Source of the DNA: Donghicola tyrosinivorans
Lineage (GTDB): Bacteria > Pseudomonadota > Alphaproteobacteria > Rhodobacterales > Rhodobacteraceae
Direction: 5' to 3'
Assembly (NCBI RefSeq): GCF_003003355.1
Contig: NZ_PVTQ01000004.1
Span: 186,001-250,000, forward strand
DNA length: 64,000 bases
Shown: piece by piece, positions 26,101-35,600 of the stretch
Layout of the letters: the number at the start of each line of letters is the position of its first letter
Numbering within the stretch: position 1 is the stretch's first letter
Notes under the pieces: generated by a model
Seen by the model: the letters and a program-made list of their open reading frames with translations, nothing else
The model's database searches: none
Told to the model about the DNA's origin: nothing
Translations under genes and position numbers: made by a program

Positions 26101-26880
26101 ATGAAAAAGCCCAAGTGGGTCGTGGAAAAAGAGCAGGCCAAACGCGCTGCATCGAAAGAAACCGTCTGGCTGTTCGGCCTGCACGCGGTGCGCGATGCGC
26201 TGGAAAATCCTGCTCGTGAGAAACTGCGCCTGATGGTGACGCAGAATGCGCTGTTGAAATTGCAGGATGCAGTGGATGCGTCGGGAATCACGCCCGAGGT
26301 GTGCGACCCCCGCAAATTCAACGCGCCGCTTGATCCCCAGTCGGTGCACCAAGGGGCAGCTCTTGAGGTCAAACCGCTGGATTGGGGCAAGCTAGAAGAC
26401 ATCTGCCTTGGCACGGGTGATCTGCCGCCTCGAGTGGTGATGTTGGATCGGGTGTCGGACCCTCATAACGTGGGGGCCATCCTGCGCAGCGCCGAAGTTT
26501 TCGGAGCCTGTGCTGTGATCGCACCCGCCCGCCATTCCGCCCCCGAGACCGGCGCTTTGGCGAAAACCGCCAGCGGCGCGTTGGAGCGTCAGCCGTATCT
26601 GCGCGTCGGCAACCTGTCGGTCGCGATGGAGCGCCTGCGCGACATGGGCTACCTGCTGCTGGGGCTGGACGGTCTGGCCGAGCAGACCATCGAACAGGCG
26701 CTGGAAGGGCACTACGATCGCCCTGTGGCGCTGGTTCTGGGCTCGGAAGGGCCGGGTCTGCGCGAAAAGACCCGTGAGACCTGCGATACGCTGGTCAAGA
26801 TTGACTACGCCGGTGCTTTCGGTTCGCTGAACGTATCGAACGCGGCGGCCGTGGCTTTGTATTCCAGCCGCCGAGGATAA
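26101..26880 (+). CDS. rlmB: 23S rRNA (guanosine-2'-O-)-methyltransferase RlmB
   Basis: A 259-residue SPOUT-class (TrmH/SpoU) methyltransferase, probably modifying G2251 of 23S rRNA. The N-terminal substrate-binding domain includes VWLFGLHAVRDALENP. The three SPOUT motifs are LDRVSDPHNVGAILRSAE (about residue 115), LVLGSEGPGLR (about 211) and SLNVSNAAAVALY (about 241), which form the knotted SAM site. It is transcribed divergently from tRNA-Tyr. The lysine-rich N-terminal tail is usual for alphaproteobacterial members. Confidence 0.92.
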   Translation: MKKPKWVVEKEQAKRAASKETVWLFGLHAVRDALENPAREKLRLMVTQNALLKLQDAVDASGITPEVCDPRKFNAPLDPQSVHQGAALEVKPLDWGKLEDICLGTGDLPPRVVMLDRVSDPHNVGAILRSAEVFGACAVIAPARHSAPETGALAKTASGALERQPYLRVGNLSVAMERLRDMGYLLLGLDGLAEQTIEQALEGHYDRPVALVLGSEGPGLREKTRETCDTLVKIDYAGAFGSLNVSNAAAVALYSSRRG

Positions 26881-27000
26881 TTCGATTCGGAACAGGGCAG
26901 GGCAGATTGCGCAAAGTCAATTCAGGTGGTCGGTCAGACAACCTGTTCACCTTCATGTGACATGCTCTTCAACTCTTGAGAGTCTATCATACATTTATGT

Positions 27001-27083
27001 CAAGCGCTGGGTCGGAACCCCTTCGCTTTTTCACTGTCCCTCGTTCCGAACTCGCGCCCGGTCTTTTGATCGGGCGTTTTTTT
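27001..27083 (+). ncRNA. Possible small RNA ending in a strong terminator
   Basis: Between rlmB and the CoA-binding gene, TCGGAAC (27012-27018) can pair with GTTCCGA (27043-27049), followed directly by the terminator at 27055-27083. The terminator lies 175 bases after the rlmB stop and only 28 bases before the next ATG, a position suited to a separate short transcript. No clear -35/-10 pair was found, so a long rlmB 3' UTR is equally possible. Confidence 0.3.
27055..27083 (+). terminator. Intrinsic terminator before the CoA-binding gene
   Basis: A 9-bp stem CGCCCGGTC / GATCGGGCG (one G:T pair) with a TTTT loop is followed by seven T. Confidence 0.9.
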
Positions 27084-27111
27084 GTCCGCAGGATTAAGGT
27101 AACTTGGCTCT

Positions 27112-27528
27112 ATGACACTGACAGATAACGATATTCGCAACATCCTGACTCGCACCAAGACGATTGCGCTGGTGGGGGCTTCGGCCAATACATCCCGCCC
27201 CAGCCATGTGGTCGGCCAGTTCTTGGTGGATCGGGGCTATCGGGTGATTCCGGTCAATCCGGGCCTTGCGGGGCAGGTGATGTTTGGCGAGACCGTAGTT
27301 GCAGAATTGTCAGACGTTGCGGGGCCCATTGATATGGTGGACATTTTCCGCAGCTCTGACGCGGTGCCTGCGATCGTGGATGCGGCACTAAAGCTGGACG
27401 GCGTGCAGACGATCTGGATGCAGCTTGGCGTGGCCCATGAAGAGGCCGCAAAAAAGGCCCGCGCGGCGGGCCTTGATGTGGTTGAAAACCACTGTCCGAA
27501 GATTGAGATCGCGCGTTTGGGGCTGTGA
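27112..27528 (+). CDS. CoA-binding domain protein
   Basis: A 138-residue single-domain protein of the CoA_binding_2 family (YccU-like). The Rossmann-type glycine loop is IALVGASANTSRPSHVVGQFL at about residue 18, followed by YRVIPVNPG, VDIFRSSDAVP and the conserved cysteine in VENHCPKIE. The fold is that of succinyl-CoA synthetase alpha N-terminal domains. Its physiological role is unknown. The 3' end is 8 bases from the convergent hisE end. Confidence 0.85.
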   Translation: MTLTDNDIRNILTRTKTIALVGASANTSRPSHVVGQFLVDRGYRVIPVNPGLAGQVMFGETVVAELSDVAGPIDMVDIFRSSDAVPAIVDAALKLDGVQTIWMQLGVAHEEAAKKARAAGLDVVENHCPKIEIARLGL

Positions 27529-27536
27529 GAGGCCCC

Positions 27537-27848
27537 TTACTTGCGGCTGGCCTTTTCTGTGATGCCAGAGGTGCCTTCACGGCGCTCAAGCTCGGCCTCG
27601 ACATCGCTGAGGTCGATGTCGCGGGCGCGCAGCATGACCAGCATGTGATACAGCACGTCCGCGGCCTCGCCGATCAGCTTTTCACGGTCGTTCTTGACCG
27701 CTTCAATGATCGCTTCAACCGCTTCTTCACCGAATTTCTCGGCGCATTTTTCGGGACCTTTGGCCAGCAGCTTGGCGGTCCAGCTGGCGTCGGGACTGTC
27801 GCCAGCACGGGCGGCGATGGTGTCATTCAGTCGCTGTAGCGTGCTCAT
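27537..27848 (-). CDS. hisE: Phosphoribosyl-ATP pyrophosphatase
   Basis: A 103-residue cytoplasmic enzyme for the second step of histidine synthesis (PR-ATP to PR-AMP). It is an all-alpha MazG-like fold, with [21 protein letters not shown] at about 31-51 and the metal-binding [14 protein letters not shown] helix. It is a stand-alone HisE, not fused to HisI, as usual in alphaproteobacteria. Its ATG overlaps the hisF stop by four bases (ATGA), so translation is coupled. Confidence 0.94.
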   Translation of the reverse strand: MSTLQRLNDTIAARAGDSPDASWTAKLLAKGPEKCAEKFGEEAVEAIIEAVKNDREKLIGEAADVLYHMLVMLRARDIDLSDVEAELERREGTSGITEKASRK

Positions 27849-28606
27849 GTCAGCCTCATGGGGATGCCTGCGGCGGCCATGTGTTCTTTGGCCTCGCGGA
27901 TGGTGTGGATACCGAAATGGAAGATCGAGGCGGCCAGCACGGCGCTGGCGTGGCCTTCGGTGACCCCTTCGACAAGGTGATCCAGATTGCCCACACCGCC
28001 CGATGCGATCACGGGAATGTCCACTGCATCGGCAATTGCGCGGGTCAGGGGCAGGTTGAAACCTGCGCGGGTGCCGTCACGGTCCATCGAGGTCAGCAGG
28101 ATCTCACCTGCGCCTTTCTTGGCCACCAGTCGGGCAAATTCCACCGCATCGATTCCCGTGGGTTTGCGGCCGCCGTGGGTGAAAATTTCCCACCGGCCGG
28201 GCTCGACGGTTTTGGCGTCAATCGCGCAAATGATGCACTGGCTGCCAAACTGGTCAGCGGCGCGGGCGATCACATCGGGATCTGCCACAGCGGCCGAGTT
28301 AAAGCTGACCTTATCCGCACCCGCCAACAGCAGGGCGCGTACATCCGCGTTGGTGCGCACACCGCCGCCTACAGTTAGTGGAACAAAGCACTGTTCGGCG
28401 GTACGGGTCACCAGATCATACATGGTGCCACGGTTTTCGTGGGTGGCATGGATGTCTAGAAAGCAAACCTCGTCCGCGCCGGCGGCGTCATAGGCACGGG
28501 CGGCCTCAACGGGGTCACCGGCGTCAACCAGATCGACAAAGTTCACGCCTTTGACCACTCGGCCATCAGCAACGTCCAGGCAGGGGATGATACGTGTCTT
28601 GAGCAT
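27845..28606 (-). CDS. hisF: Imidazole glycerol phosphate synthase, cyclase subunit
   Basis: A 253-residue (beta/alpha)8 barrel that makes imidazole-glycerol phosphate and AICAR from PRFAR with ammonia supplied by HisH. The N-terminus [20 protein letters not shown] has the catalytic Asp of [17 protein letters not shown] gives the second catalytic Asp. Phosphate-binding glycine loops are VIASGGVGN and LAASIFHFG. It overlaps hisE by four bases; hisA lies 77 bases upstream, with a hairpin in between. Confidence 0.95.
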   Translation of the reverse strand: MLKTRIIPCLDVADGRVVKGVNFVDLVDAGDPVEAARAYDAAGADEVCFLDIHATHENRGTMYDLVTRTAEQCFVPLTVGGGVRTNADVRALLLAGADKVSFNSAAVADPDVIARAADQFGSQCIICAIDAKTVEPGRWEIFTHGGRKPTGIDAVEFARLVAKKGAGEILLTSMDRDGTRAGFNLPLTRAIADAVDIPVIASGGVGNLDHLVEGVTEGHASAVLAASIFHFGIHTIREAKEHMAAAGIPMRLT

Positions 28607-28655
28607 GGGTTTCTCTTAGGAGGTCCGCCACGGGGCGGCAAGCGCGGGACGCGAA

Positions 28656-28679
28656 AAGGGCCGCGCTTGGGCGGCCCTT
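28656..28679 (-). terminator. Hairpin between hisA and hisF
   Basis: A 9-bp perfect stem AAGGGCCGC / GCGGCCCTT with a 6-base loop, followed on the reverse strand by TTTTCGCG. It begins 5 bases after the hisA stop. As the operon appears to continue into hisF, it may be a partial terminator or a processing/stability site. Confidence 0.6.
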
Positions 28680-28683
28680 GTTG

Positions 28684-29400
28684 TTATTTGAGTGCGGCGA
28701 TGGCTTCTTTCAGGTCCAGTGCCCCGTCATACAGCGCACGGCCCGAAATCGCGCCCGAGATGACGCCGGTGTCACGAAGATTGATCAGGTCGGTCAGGCT
28801 GGAGACCCCGCCCGAAGCGATCACAGGGATGTTCACTGCGCGGGCCAGCGCCTCGGTCGCCTCAACGTTCGGGCCCTGCATGGCGCCGTCACGGTTGATG
28901 TCTGTGTAGATGATGGCCGCAACGCCTGCATCTTCAAAAGATTTCGCCAGATCGGTGACCATCACGTCGGTTTCCTCGGCCCAACCTTTGGTGGCGACTT
29001 TGCCATTACGGGCATCAATGCCCACCGCGACCTTGCCGGGGAATTCTTTGGCCGCTTCGCGGACCAGATCGGGGTTTTCCACGGCGACAGTGCCAAGGAT
29101 CACGCGGGCTAGACCTTTTTCGATCCAAGTCGCGATGGTTTTCATGTCGCGGATGCCGCCGCCAAGCTGTGCGGGAACATTGGTTGCGGCAAGGATCGCC
29201 TCAACCGCAGCGCCGTTCACCGGCTCGCCTGCGAAGGCACCGTTCAGATCGACCAGATGCAGCCATTCGCAGCCCGCATCCTCAAACGCTTTGGCCTGAG
29301 TGGCAGGGCTGTCCGAGAACACGGTGGCCTTGTCCATGTCACCACGCAGAAGGCGCACGGCCTGTCCGTCTTTGAGGTCGATGGCGGGGTAAAGGATCAT
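28684..29400 (-). CDS. hisA: ProFAR isomerase
   Basis: A 238-residue barrel enzyme that isomerises ProFAR to PRFAR in histidine synthesis. [20 protein letters not shown] provides the first catalytic Asp (AIDL), [16 protein letters not shown] the second. Phosphate loops are QLGGGIRDM and [12 protein letters not shown] 29398-29400 is chosen over a longer open frame because protein homology starts with MILYPAIDL and GGAG stands 8 bases upstream. It is separated from hisH by the oppositely oriented DUF2147 gene. Confidence 0.95.
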   Translation of the reverse strand: MILYPAIDLKDGQAVRLLRGDMDKATVFSDSPATQAKAFEDAGCEWLHLVDLNGAFAGEPVNGAAVEAILAATNVPAQLGGGIRDMKTIATWIEKGLARVILGTVAVENPDLVREAAKEFPGKVAVGIDARNGKVATKGWAEETDVMVTDLAKSFEDAGVAAIIYTDINRDGAMQGPNVEATEALARAVNIPVIASGGVSSLTDLINLRDTGVISGAISGRALYDGALDLKEAIAALK

Positions 29401-29540
29401 GGCTTCAGCTCCGGTCACTGGTGTCTTGTTCAGGGGCAAATTGCACGATGGGGCCGCAAATGCAACGGACCTCACGTCAGGCTTGATTCGTAAAAGGACT
29501 GGCCGCAGGCTGCGGGAAACTCAGACGGAGGAGATGGGTT

Positions 29541-29918
29541 ATGAAACAGTTTATTCTTGGTGCCGCTCTGGCTTTGGCAGCGGGTGCTGCGCATGCGGAA
29601 GGCGTGAATGGCACATGGCAGACCGAGACCAGTGACAAGGGTGCATATCTGCACGTGGATATCGGACCTTGCGGCGACAAGGTGTGTGGCGTGATCGCCA
29701 AGGTGGTGAACGGTGATGAGAGCATCACCGGAAAGAACATCATTTGGGATATGTCGGATCAGGGCGGCGGTGCTTTTGGCGGTGGCCAGATCTGGGCGCC
29801 GGATACGGACAAGACCTACAAGAGCAAGATGTCGCTGGAGGGCAATGGCCTGAAGGTGTCGGGCTGTGTGCTTGGCGGGGTGATTTGCCGGTCTCAGAAT
29901 TGGGCCCGCGTGAACTGA
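29541..29918 (+). CDS. DUF2147 family exported protein
   Basis: A 125-residue secreted protein with a signal peptide (residues 1-19, ALALAAGAAHA). The mature domain starts GVNGTWQTETSDKGAYLHVD and contains four cysteines that may form disulfides (GPCGDKVCGVI and SGCVLGGVICRSQNW). DUF2147 proteins are small periplasmic proteins of unknown function with a lipocalin-like look. It is inserted, on the opposite strand, between the two halves of the his cluster. Confidence 0.85.
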   Translation: MKQFILGAALALAAGAAHAEGVNGTWQTETSDKGAYLHVDIGPCGDKVCGVIAKVVNGDESITGKNIIWDMSDQGGGAFGGGQIWAPDTDKTYKSKMSLEGNGLKVSGCVLGGVICRSQNWARVN

Positions 29919-29943
29919 CACGAGGCTTGCCGGAATGAGAGAG

Positions 29944-29977
29944 CCTCGCCGTGGTGTTTGCCGCGGCGGGGTTTTTT
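29944..29977 (+). terminator. Intrinsic terminator after the DUF2147 gene
   Basis: An 11-bp stem CCTCGCCGTGG / CCGCGGCGGGG (two T:G pairs) with a 6-base loop is followed by six T. Confidence 0.88.
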
Positions 29978-29979
29978 GT

Positions 29980-30001
29980 GAGTATTTGAGCAATAAAGAA
30001 G
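29980..30001 (+). repeat. Dispersed intergenic motif, copy 3
   Basis: GAGTATTTGAGC then AATAAAGAAG, directly after the DUF2147 terminator and 49 bases from copy 4, in the gap between convergent genes. Confidence 0.6.
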
Positions 30002-30050
30002 TTGGTGGCTTTTCTCTTGAACGGCGCGCGGTTGGTTGGGGGCGCGCCGT

Positions 30051-30072
30051 GAGTATTTGGATCAAGAAGAAG
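30051..30072 (+). repeat. Dispersed intergenic motif, copy 4
   Basis: GAGTATTTGGATC then AAGAAGAAG. The first 13 bases are identical to copy 1. It lies 14 bases before the 3' end of hisH. Copies 3 and 4 form a same-orientation pair with a GC-rich spacer, as copies 1 and 2 do. Confidence 0.6.
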
Positions 30073-30086
30073 CCCTGCGTATCGCT

Positions 30087-30725
30087 TTAGGGTTTCCAGT
30101 TCAGGAAGTTTGCGATCAGACGCAGGCCGATGTCCTGGCTTTTCTCAGGGTGGAACTGGAAGCCGAGAAGGTTGTCGCGGCCGACCACGGCAGTCACGTC
30201 GGTGCCGTAATCCACATGGGCCAGACGTTCGGCGGCGTTGTCGACGGTGAAGTGGTAGGAGTGGACGAAGTAGGTGTGATCGCCGGTTTCGATGCCGTCA
30301 AAGACCGCGTGGGGGGTGTCGATCACCAGATCGTTCCAGCCCATATGCGGGACCTTCAGGCTGCTGTCGGTCGGGCGGATTTTGTCCACCGTGCCTTTGA
30401 TCCAGTCAAAGCCTTTGGTTTCGGTATACTCCAGACCGCGGGTTGCCAGCATTTGCATGCCGATGCAGATCCCTAGGAAGGGTTTGGCCTGTTTGATGGC
30501 CACTTCCTCGATTGCCTCGAAGAGGCCCGAGTGTTCGAAGAGGGCCTGTTGGCAGGCGGGGAAAGCCCCATCACCGGGTAGGACTACACGATCAGCTTTG
30601 CGCACCACATCGGGATCGGCGGTGACCAGAACAGGGCCATGGCCCTGTTCCTGCGCCATCCGTTGGAAGGCTTTTTCCGCCGAGTGCAGGTTGCCGCTTT
30701 CGTAGTCGACGATCACCGTGGTCAT
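30087..30725 (-). CDS. hisH: Imidazole glycerol phosphate synthase, glutaminase subunit
   Basis: A 212-residue class I glutamine amidotransferase that feeds ammonia to HisF. The nucleophile elbow FLGICIGMQMLA gives the catalytic cysteine at about residue 84, and the His-Glu pair is in LGFQFHPEKS. The N-terminus TTVIVDYESGNLHSA is typical. ATG 30723-30725 overlaps the hisB stop by one base (TGATG); the TTG just before it is less likely. It follows hisB in one transcript. Confidence 0.95.
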   Translation of the reverse strand: MTTVIVDYESGNLHSAEKAFQRMAQEQGHGPVLVTADPDVVRKADRVVLPGDGAFPACQQALFEHSGLFEAIEEVAIKQAKPFLGICIGMQMLATRGLEYTETKGFDWIKGTVDKIRPTDSSLKVPHMGWNDLVIDTPHAVFDGIETGDHTYFVHSYHFTVDNAAERLAHVDYGTDVTAVVGRDNLLGFQFHPEKSQDIGLRLIANFLNWKP

Positions 30726-31312
30726 CAAAGCGCACCCTTGGTCGAGGGCAGGGCGCCTGCGGCGCGGGGATCGGGCTCGACCGCTTGGCGGAGCGAACGG
30801 GCGACCGCTTTGAACGCGGCTTCGGCGATGTGGTGGCTGTTAAAACCGCTGAGGCGCGCGATGTTCAGGGTGATGCCGCCGTGGGTGCTGAGGGCCTGAA
30901 AGAATTCGCGCACCAGTTCGGTGTCGAAGGTGCCGATTTTCTCGCTTGGGAAGTCCACGTCGAAGTGCAGGAAGGGGCGGTTCGACAGGTCGAGCGCCGC
31001 ACGCACCAGCGTGTCGTCCATGGGCAGCAGGCAGCTGCCGTAGCGGTTGATGCCCTTTTTGTCGCCCACCGCCTGCTTGATCGCCTGACCCAGCGCGATG
31101 CCGGTGTCTTCCACAGTGTGGTGGTCATCGATGTGCAGATCGCCGTCTGCACGGGCGGTGATGTCGATCATCGAGTGGCGGGCCAGCTGCTCCATCATGT
31201 GATCGAAAAAGCCCACGCCGGTTTTGACGTCGTATTTGCCGGTGCCGTCCAGATCGACGCTGACGCTGATCTTGGTTTCGGTGGTGTTGCGTGTGATTTC
31301 GGCGCGTCGCAT
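30725..31312 (-). CDS. hisB: Imidazoleglycerol-phosphate dehydratase
   Basis: A 195-residue manganese enzyme for the sixth step of histidine synthesis. It shows the two metal-binding histidine clusters [14 protein letters not shown]-type ([10 protein letters not shown], about residues 65-74) and [13 protein letters not shown] (about 165), plus [13 protein letters not shown]. It is the monofunctional form without the histidinol-phosphatase domain. ATG 31310-31312 has GGAGG 5 bases upstream, which fixes the start. It begins 98 bases downstream of the tRNA-Gly cluster. Confidence 0.95.
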   Translation of the reverse strand: MRRAEITRNTTETKISVSVDLDGTGKYDVKTGVGFFDHMMEQLARHSMIDITARADGDLHIDDHHTVEDTGIALGQAIKQAVGDKKGINRYGSCLLPMDDTLVRAALDLSNRPFLHFDVDFPSEKIGTFDTELVREFFQALSTHGGITLNIARLSGFNSHHIAEAAFKAVARSLRQAVEPDPRAAGALPSTKGAL

Positions 31313-31410
31313 GGGGCCCTCCGTTAGAACTCGGGCTGCTTTTAGCGCGGCAAAACGGGAAGGCCAAGCGGCCAACTTGCTGTTCGCGATGTCTTGGATT
31401 GCTGTCTGTA

Positions 31411-31485
31411 TGGAGCGGGCGAGGCGATTCGAACGCCCGACCCTAACCTTGGCAAGGTTATGCTCTACCCCTGAGCTACGCCCGC
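31411..31485 (-). tRNA. tRNA-Gly (GCC), copy 3 of 3
   Basis: A 75-nt cloverleaf with encoded CCA, acceptor GCGGGCG/CGCCCGC, discriminator U and anticodon GCC. Its sequence matches the two other copies. It is the last of a tandem cluster on the reverse strand. Confidence 0.97.
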
Positions 31486-31509
31486 ACTCTCATACAGTCA
31501 TCGGTTTTC

Positions 31510-31584
31510 TGGAGCGGGCGAGGCGATTCGAACGCCCGACCCTAACCTTGGCAAGGTTATGCTCTACCCCTGAGCTACGCCCGC
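31510..31584 (-). tRNA. tRNA-Gly (GCC), copy 2 of 3
   Basis: Same 75-nt sequence as its neighbours, with spacers of 24 and 35 bases on the two sides. Probably one polycistronic tRNA transcript. Confidence 0.97.
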
Positions 31585-31619
31585 TTCCTTGGGAAAACCG
31601 ATCCCTATGCACCTTCTTC

Positions 31620-31694
31620 TGGAGCGGGCGAGGCGATTCGAACGCCCGACCCTAACCTTGGCAAGGTTATGCTCTACCCCTGAGCTACGCCCGC
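31620..31694 (-). tRNA. tRNA-Gly (GCC), copy 1 of 3
   Basis: First gene of the tandem cluster in transcription order, 75 nt with encoded CCA. Three exact copies point to recent duplication or concerted evolution and to high demand for GGC/GGU decoding. Confidence 0.97.
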
Positions 31695-31797
31695 ACCGTT
31701 GAAGGTGAGGCGCTGTTTAATCCCGTCCCGCTGAGGCTGCAAGAGGAAAAACCCGACTTTTTGCAGGAAATTTTCTGCGGGGCGGAATGGCCTTGTT

Positions 31798-32544
31798 TTA
31801 AAGGCTGTCTGCGGGGGGCAGGTGGCGGCTGGCCCGTTTGCTCCGCCATAGGTTGAGCGCCTCGACGGCTCCGGAAAAGGCCATGGCGGCGTAAATGATC
31901 GACCGTTCGAAGTGGTGATGCAGCCCGTCAGCCACCAGCGCAACGCCGACCATCACCAGAAAGGCCAGTGCCAGCATCTTGGTGCTGGGGTGATCTTCGA
32001 CGAATTGGCCGATGGGGTTGGCAGCGACCATCATCACCAGAATAGCGATGACGACGGCGGTGATCATGACGGGCAGGTGATCTGCGATGCCGACGGCGGT
32101 CAACACGCTGTCAAAGCTGAACACGATGTCCAGAATCATGATCTGGACGATGACAGCGCCACAGGCGCTTTTCAGGGCGGTGGTGCTTTCATGGGGCGGG
32201 GCACCGGCGCCTTCGACCTCGGCAAAAATTTCGTTCGAGGCTTTCCAGATCAGGAAGATCCCGCCCGCCAGTAGCAAAAGATCCCGCCAAGACAGATCAA
32301 AGCCGTAGAACGTGGCGAAAGGTTCGGTCAGGCTGACAATCCATGCAATCGATGCCAGTAGCGCGATCCGCAAGATCAAAGCGCCGCTGAGGCCGATCAT
32401 CCGCGCCCGTGGGCGTTGTTCTTTTGGCAGTTTGGAGGTGGCGATAGAGATAAAGATGACGTTGTCCACGCCAAGAATGATCTCCAACACGGTGAGTGTC
32501 AAAAGGGACGCCCATGCTGCGGGGTCGAAAAGCAGATCGATCAT
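31798..32544 (-). CDS. TerC family integral membrane protein
   Basis: A 248-residue protein with about seven membrane spans and the family signatures VLEIILGVDNVIFISI (about residue 18) and MILDIVFSFDSVLTAVGI (about 137). These carry the conserved acidic residues thought to bind metal. TerC proteins have been linked to tellurite resistance and to manganese export or metal loading of secreted proteins. ATG 32542-32544 is taken as the start since residues before it are not membrane-like. The charged loop EVEGAGAPPHES separates the two halves. Confidence 0.88.
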   Translation of the reverse strand: MIDLLFDPAAWASLLTLTVLEIILGVDNVIFISIATSKLPKEQRPRARMIGLSGALILRIALLASIAWIVSLTEPFATFYGFDLSWRDLLLLAGGIFLIWKASNEIFAEVEGAGAPPHESTTALKSACGAVIVQIMILDIVFSFDSVLTAVGIADHLPVMITAVVIAILVMMVAANPIGQFVEDHPSTKMLALAFLVMVGVALVADGLHHHFERSIIYAAMAFSGAVEALNLWRSKRASRHLPPADSL

Positions 32545-32621
32545 TAATTGTTCCCAAGGACGCAAGAGGTGCCAGATTGCTAGATGGTGGGTCTCATTCG
32601 CCGTGGGAAGAGGGGCGAAAT

Positions 32622-32651
32622 AAAAAAGGCGCACCCGAAGATGCGCCTTTT
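32622..32651 (-). terminator. Intrinsic terminator after pyc
   Basis: A 10-bp perfect stem AAAAGGCGCA / TGCGCCTTTT with an 8-base loop, 21 bases past the pyc stop. On the reverse strand it ends in TTTTTTATTT. Confidence 0.88.
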
Positions 32652-32672
32652 CGTTTAGGTGTCGGGAACAGG

Positions 32673-35600
32673 TTATTCCAGTTCGACCAAAAGGTCTTTC
32701 GCGTCGATCTGGTCGCCCGGCTTGACGTGTACCGCTTTGACAACGCCACCTTTTTCGGCGTGCAGGCCGGTTTCCATCTTCATGGCTTCGATCGTCAGGA
32801 TCAGATCGCCTTCGTTGACCTTCTGGCCCGCAGAGACGCTAATCGTCGCCACGACGCCCGGCATGGGCGCGCCGATGTGGCTGGCATTGCCTGCCTCGGC
32901 CTTGGGACGAATGGCGGTGGTTGCCTTGATCTTGCGATCCGGCACACGGATTACACGGGGCTGGCCGTTCAGTTCGAAGAAGACCTTTACCTCGCCCTTG
33001 TCATCTGCTTCGCCCATAGCTTGCATACGGATTTCAAGGGTCTTGCCCGGGTCAATCTCGACGCTGATTTCGTCACCCGGCTCCATCCCGTAGAAGAAGC
33101 TGCCGGTGGGCAGGGTCCGTACGGGGCCGTAGGTCTTGTGACGGGCCACGTAGTCGCTGAAGACCTTGGGGTACATCAGGTAGCCGTTCAGGTCCTCGTC
33201 ATCCAGAGGCTCGTCCAAATCCAGCTCTTTGGTGGCGGCCAGACGGGTTTCTTCGATGTCGATGGGCTTGGCGTGCAGGCCCGGACGCTCGGTGTTGGGC
33301 TTTTCGCCTTTCAGCACCTTGTTGATGATGCCTTCGGGGAAGCCGCCCGGAGGCTGGCCCAGATTGCCGCGCATCATATCCACGACCGAGTCGGGGAAGG
33401 CGATATCGCGGTTCGGGTCCTCAACATCGGCGCGGGTCAGGCCTTGGCTGACCATCATCAGGGCCATGTCACCGACCACCTTCGATGAGGGGGTCACTTT
33501 GACAATGTCGCCGAACATCTGGTTCACGTCCGCATAGGCGTGCGCCACTTCGTGCCACTTTTCTTCAAGGCCAAGGCTGCGGGCCTGTGCCTTGAGGTTG
33601 GTGAACTGGCCGCCGGGCATCTCGTGCAGGTAGACCTCGGACGAGGGCGACGCGAGGCCGCTTTCGAACGCTGCATATTGCGCGCGGACTTGTTCCCAGT
33701 AATCGCTGATCTGGCGCACGGCTTCTACGTCCAGTCCGGTGTCACGATCCGAATGGCGCAGAGCCTCGACGATCGAGCCCAGAGCCGCTTGTGAAGTGCC
33801 ACCCGAGAAGGCATCCATGGCGACATCAATTGCATCCACGCCCGCCTCGGCTGCGGCCAGAATGGTCGCCCCTGCGATGCCGCTGGTGTCATGGGTATGG
33901 AAGTGGACGGGCAGGCCGACCTCTTCTTTCAGGGCTTTGACCAGCACGCGGGCCGCGCCGGGCTTCAGAAGGCCAGCCATGTCCTTGAGGCCAAGGATAT
34001 GGGCGCCAGCCGCCTTCAGTTCCTGCGCCATGCCGACGTAGTATTTCAGGTCGTACTTGGCGCGGTCGGGGTTCAGGATATCGCCGGTGTAGCAGACGGT
34101 GCCTTCGAGGATCTTGTTGGTCTCAAGAACCGCATCCATCGCGACGCGCATGTTCTCGACCCAGTTGAGGCTGTCGAAGACGCGGAAGATATCCACGCCG
34201 GTTTCAGCCGCCTGTTTGACGAAGAACTTGACCACGTTGTCGGGGTAGTTGGTGTAGCCCACACCATTGGCCCCGCGCAGCAGCATCTGGGTCAGCAGGT
34301 TGGGCATACGGGTGCGCAGATCGCGCAGACGCTGCCACGGGCATTCCTGCAAGAAGCGATAGGCCACATCGAACGTCGCGCCGCCCCAGCATTCAACGCT
34401 GAACAGCTGCGGCAGGTTATGGGCATAGGCAGGCGCCACGCGGATCATGTCGATCGAGCGCATACGGGTCGCCAGCAGCGACTGATGCCCATCGCGCATG
34501 GTGGTGTCGGTCAGCAGAAGCTGCTTTTGCGCCGCCATCCAGTCTGCCACCGCCTGCGGACCTTTTTCATCCAGCAGGGTCTTGCTGCCCGCAGCAGGCG
34601 CATCGGCCATCAACTGGGGCGCACGGGGATGAATGTCCATGCGGGGTTTGACACGGCCTGCGGTCTCGGGGTGGCCGTTGACACTGATGTCCGCAAGATA
34701 GGTCAGAACCTTGGTGCCGCGGTCACGGCGGGCGGTAAAGTCAAACAGCTCGGGCGTCGTGTCGATGAACTTGGTGGTGTACTTGTTCGACAGGAAAGTC
34801 GGGTGCTTCAGCAGGTTCTCGACGAAGGCGATGTTGGTGCTGACGCCGCGGATACGGAATTCACGCAGGGCACGGTCCATACGGGCGATGGCCGCTTCGG
34901 GGGTCGGGGCCCAAGCGGTCACTTTGGTCAGCAGCGAATCGTAGTAGCGGGTGATGACCGCGCCGGAATACGCCGTGCCGCCATCCAGACGGATGCCCAT
35001 ACCGGTCGCCGAGCGATAGGTGGTGATGCGGCCGTAGTCGGGGATAAAATTGTTCTGCGGGTCTTCGGTGGTTACGCGGCACTGAAGGGCGTGACCGTTC
35101 AGTTGGATATCGTCCTGCGAAACCTTGCCGGTTGCCTCTTCCAGCGTCTTGCCTTCCGCGATCAGAATCTGCGCGCGGACAATATCGATGCCAGTGACTT
35201 CCTCGGTGACGGTGTGTTCCACCTGAACGCGGGGGTTCACCTCGATGAAGTAGAAGTTGCCCGATTCCATATCCATCAGGAATTCGACGGTACCGGCACA
35301 TTCATAGTTCACATGGGCGCAGATCTTTTTGCCCAGTTCACACAGTTCAGTGCGCTGTTCTTCGGTCAGGTAGGGGGCAGGGGCCCGTTCCACGACCTTC
35401 TGGTTGCGGCGCTGGACCGAGCAGTCCCGCTCCCACAGGTGATAGATGCCACCGTGCTTGTCGCCAAGGATCTGTACCTCGACGTGGCGGGCGCGGATGA
35501 TCATCTTTTCCAGATAACCTTCGCCGTTGCCGAATGCGGCTTCGGCTTCACGGCGACCTTCGCTGACCTTGGTGGCCAGTTCCGATTCCGCTTCAATGGG

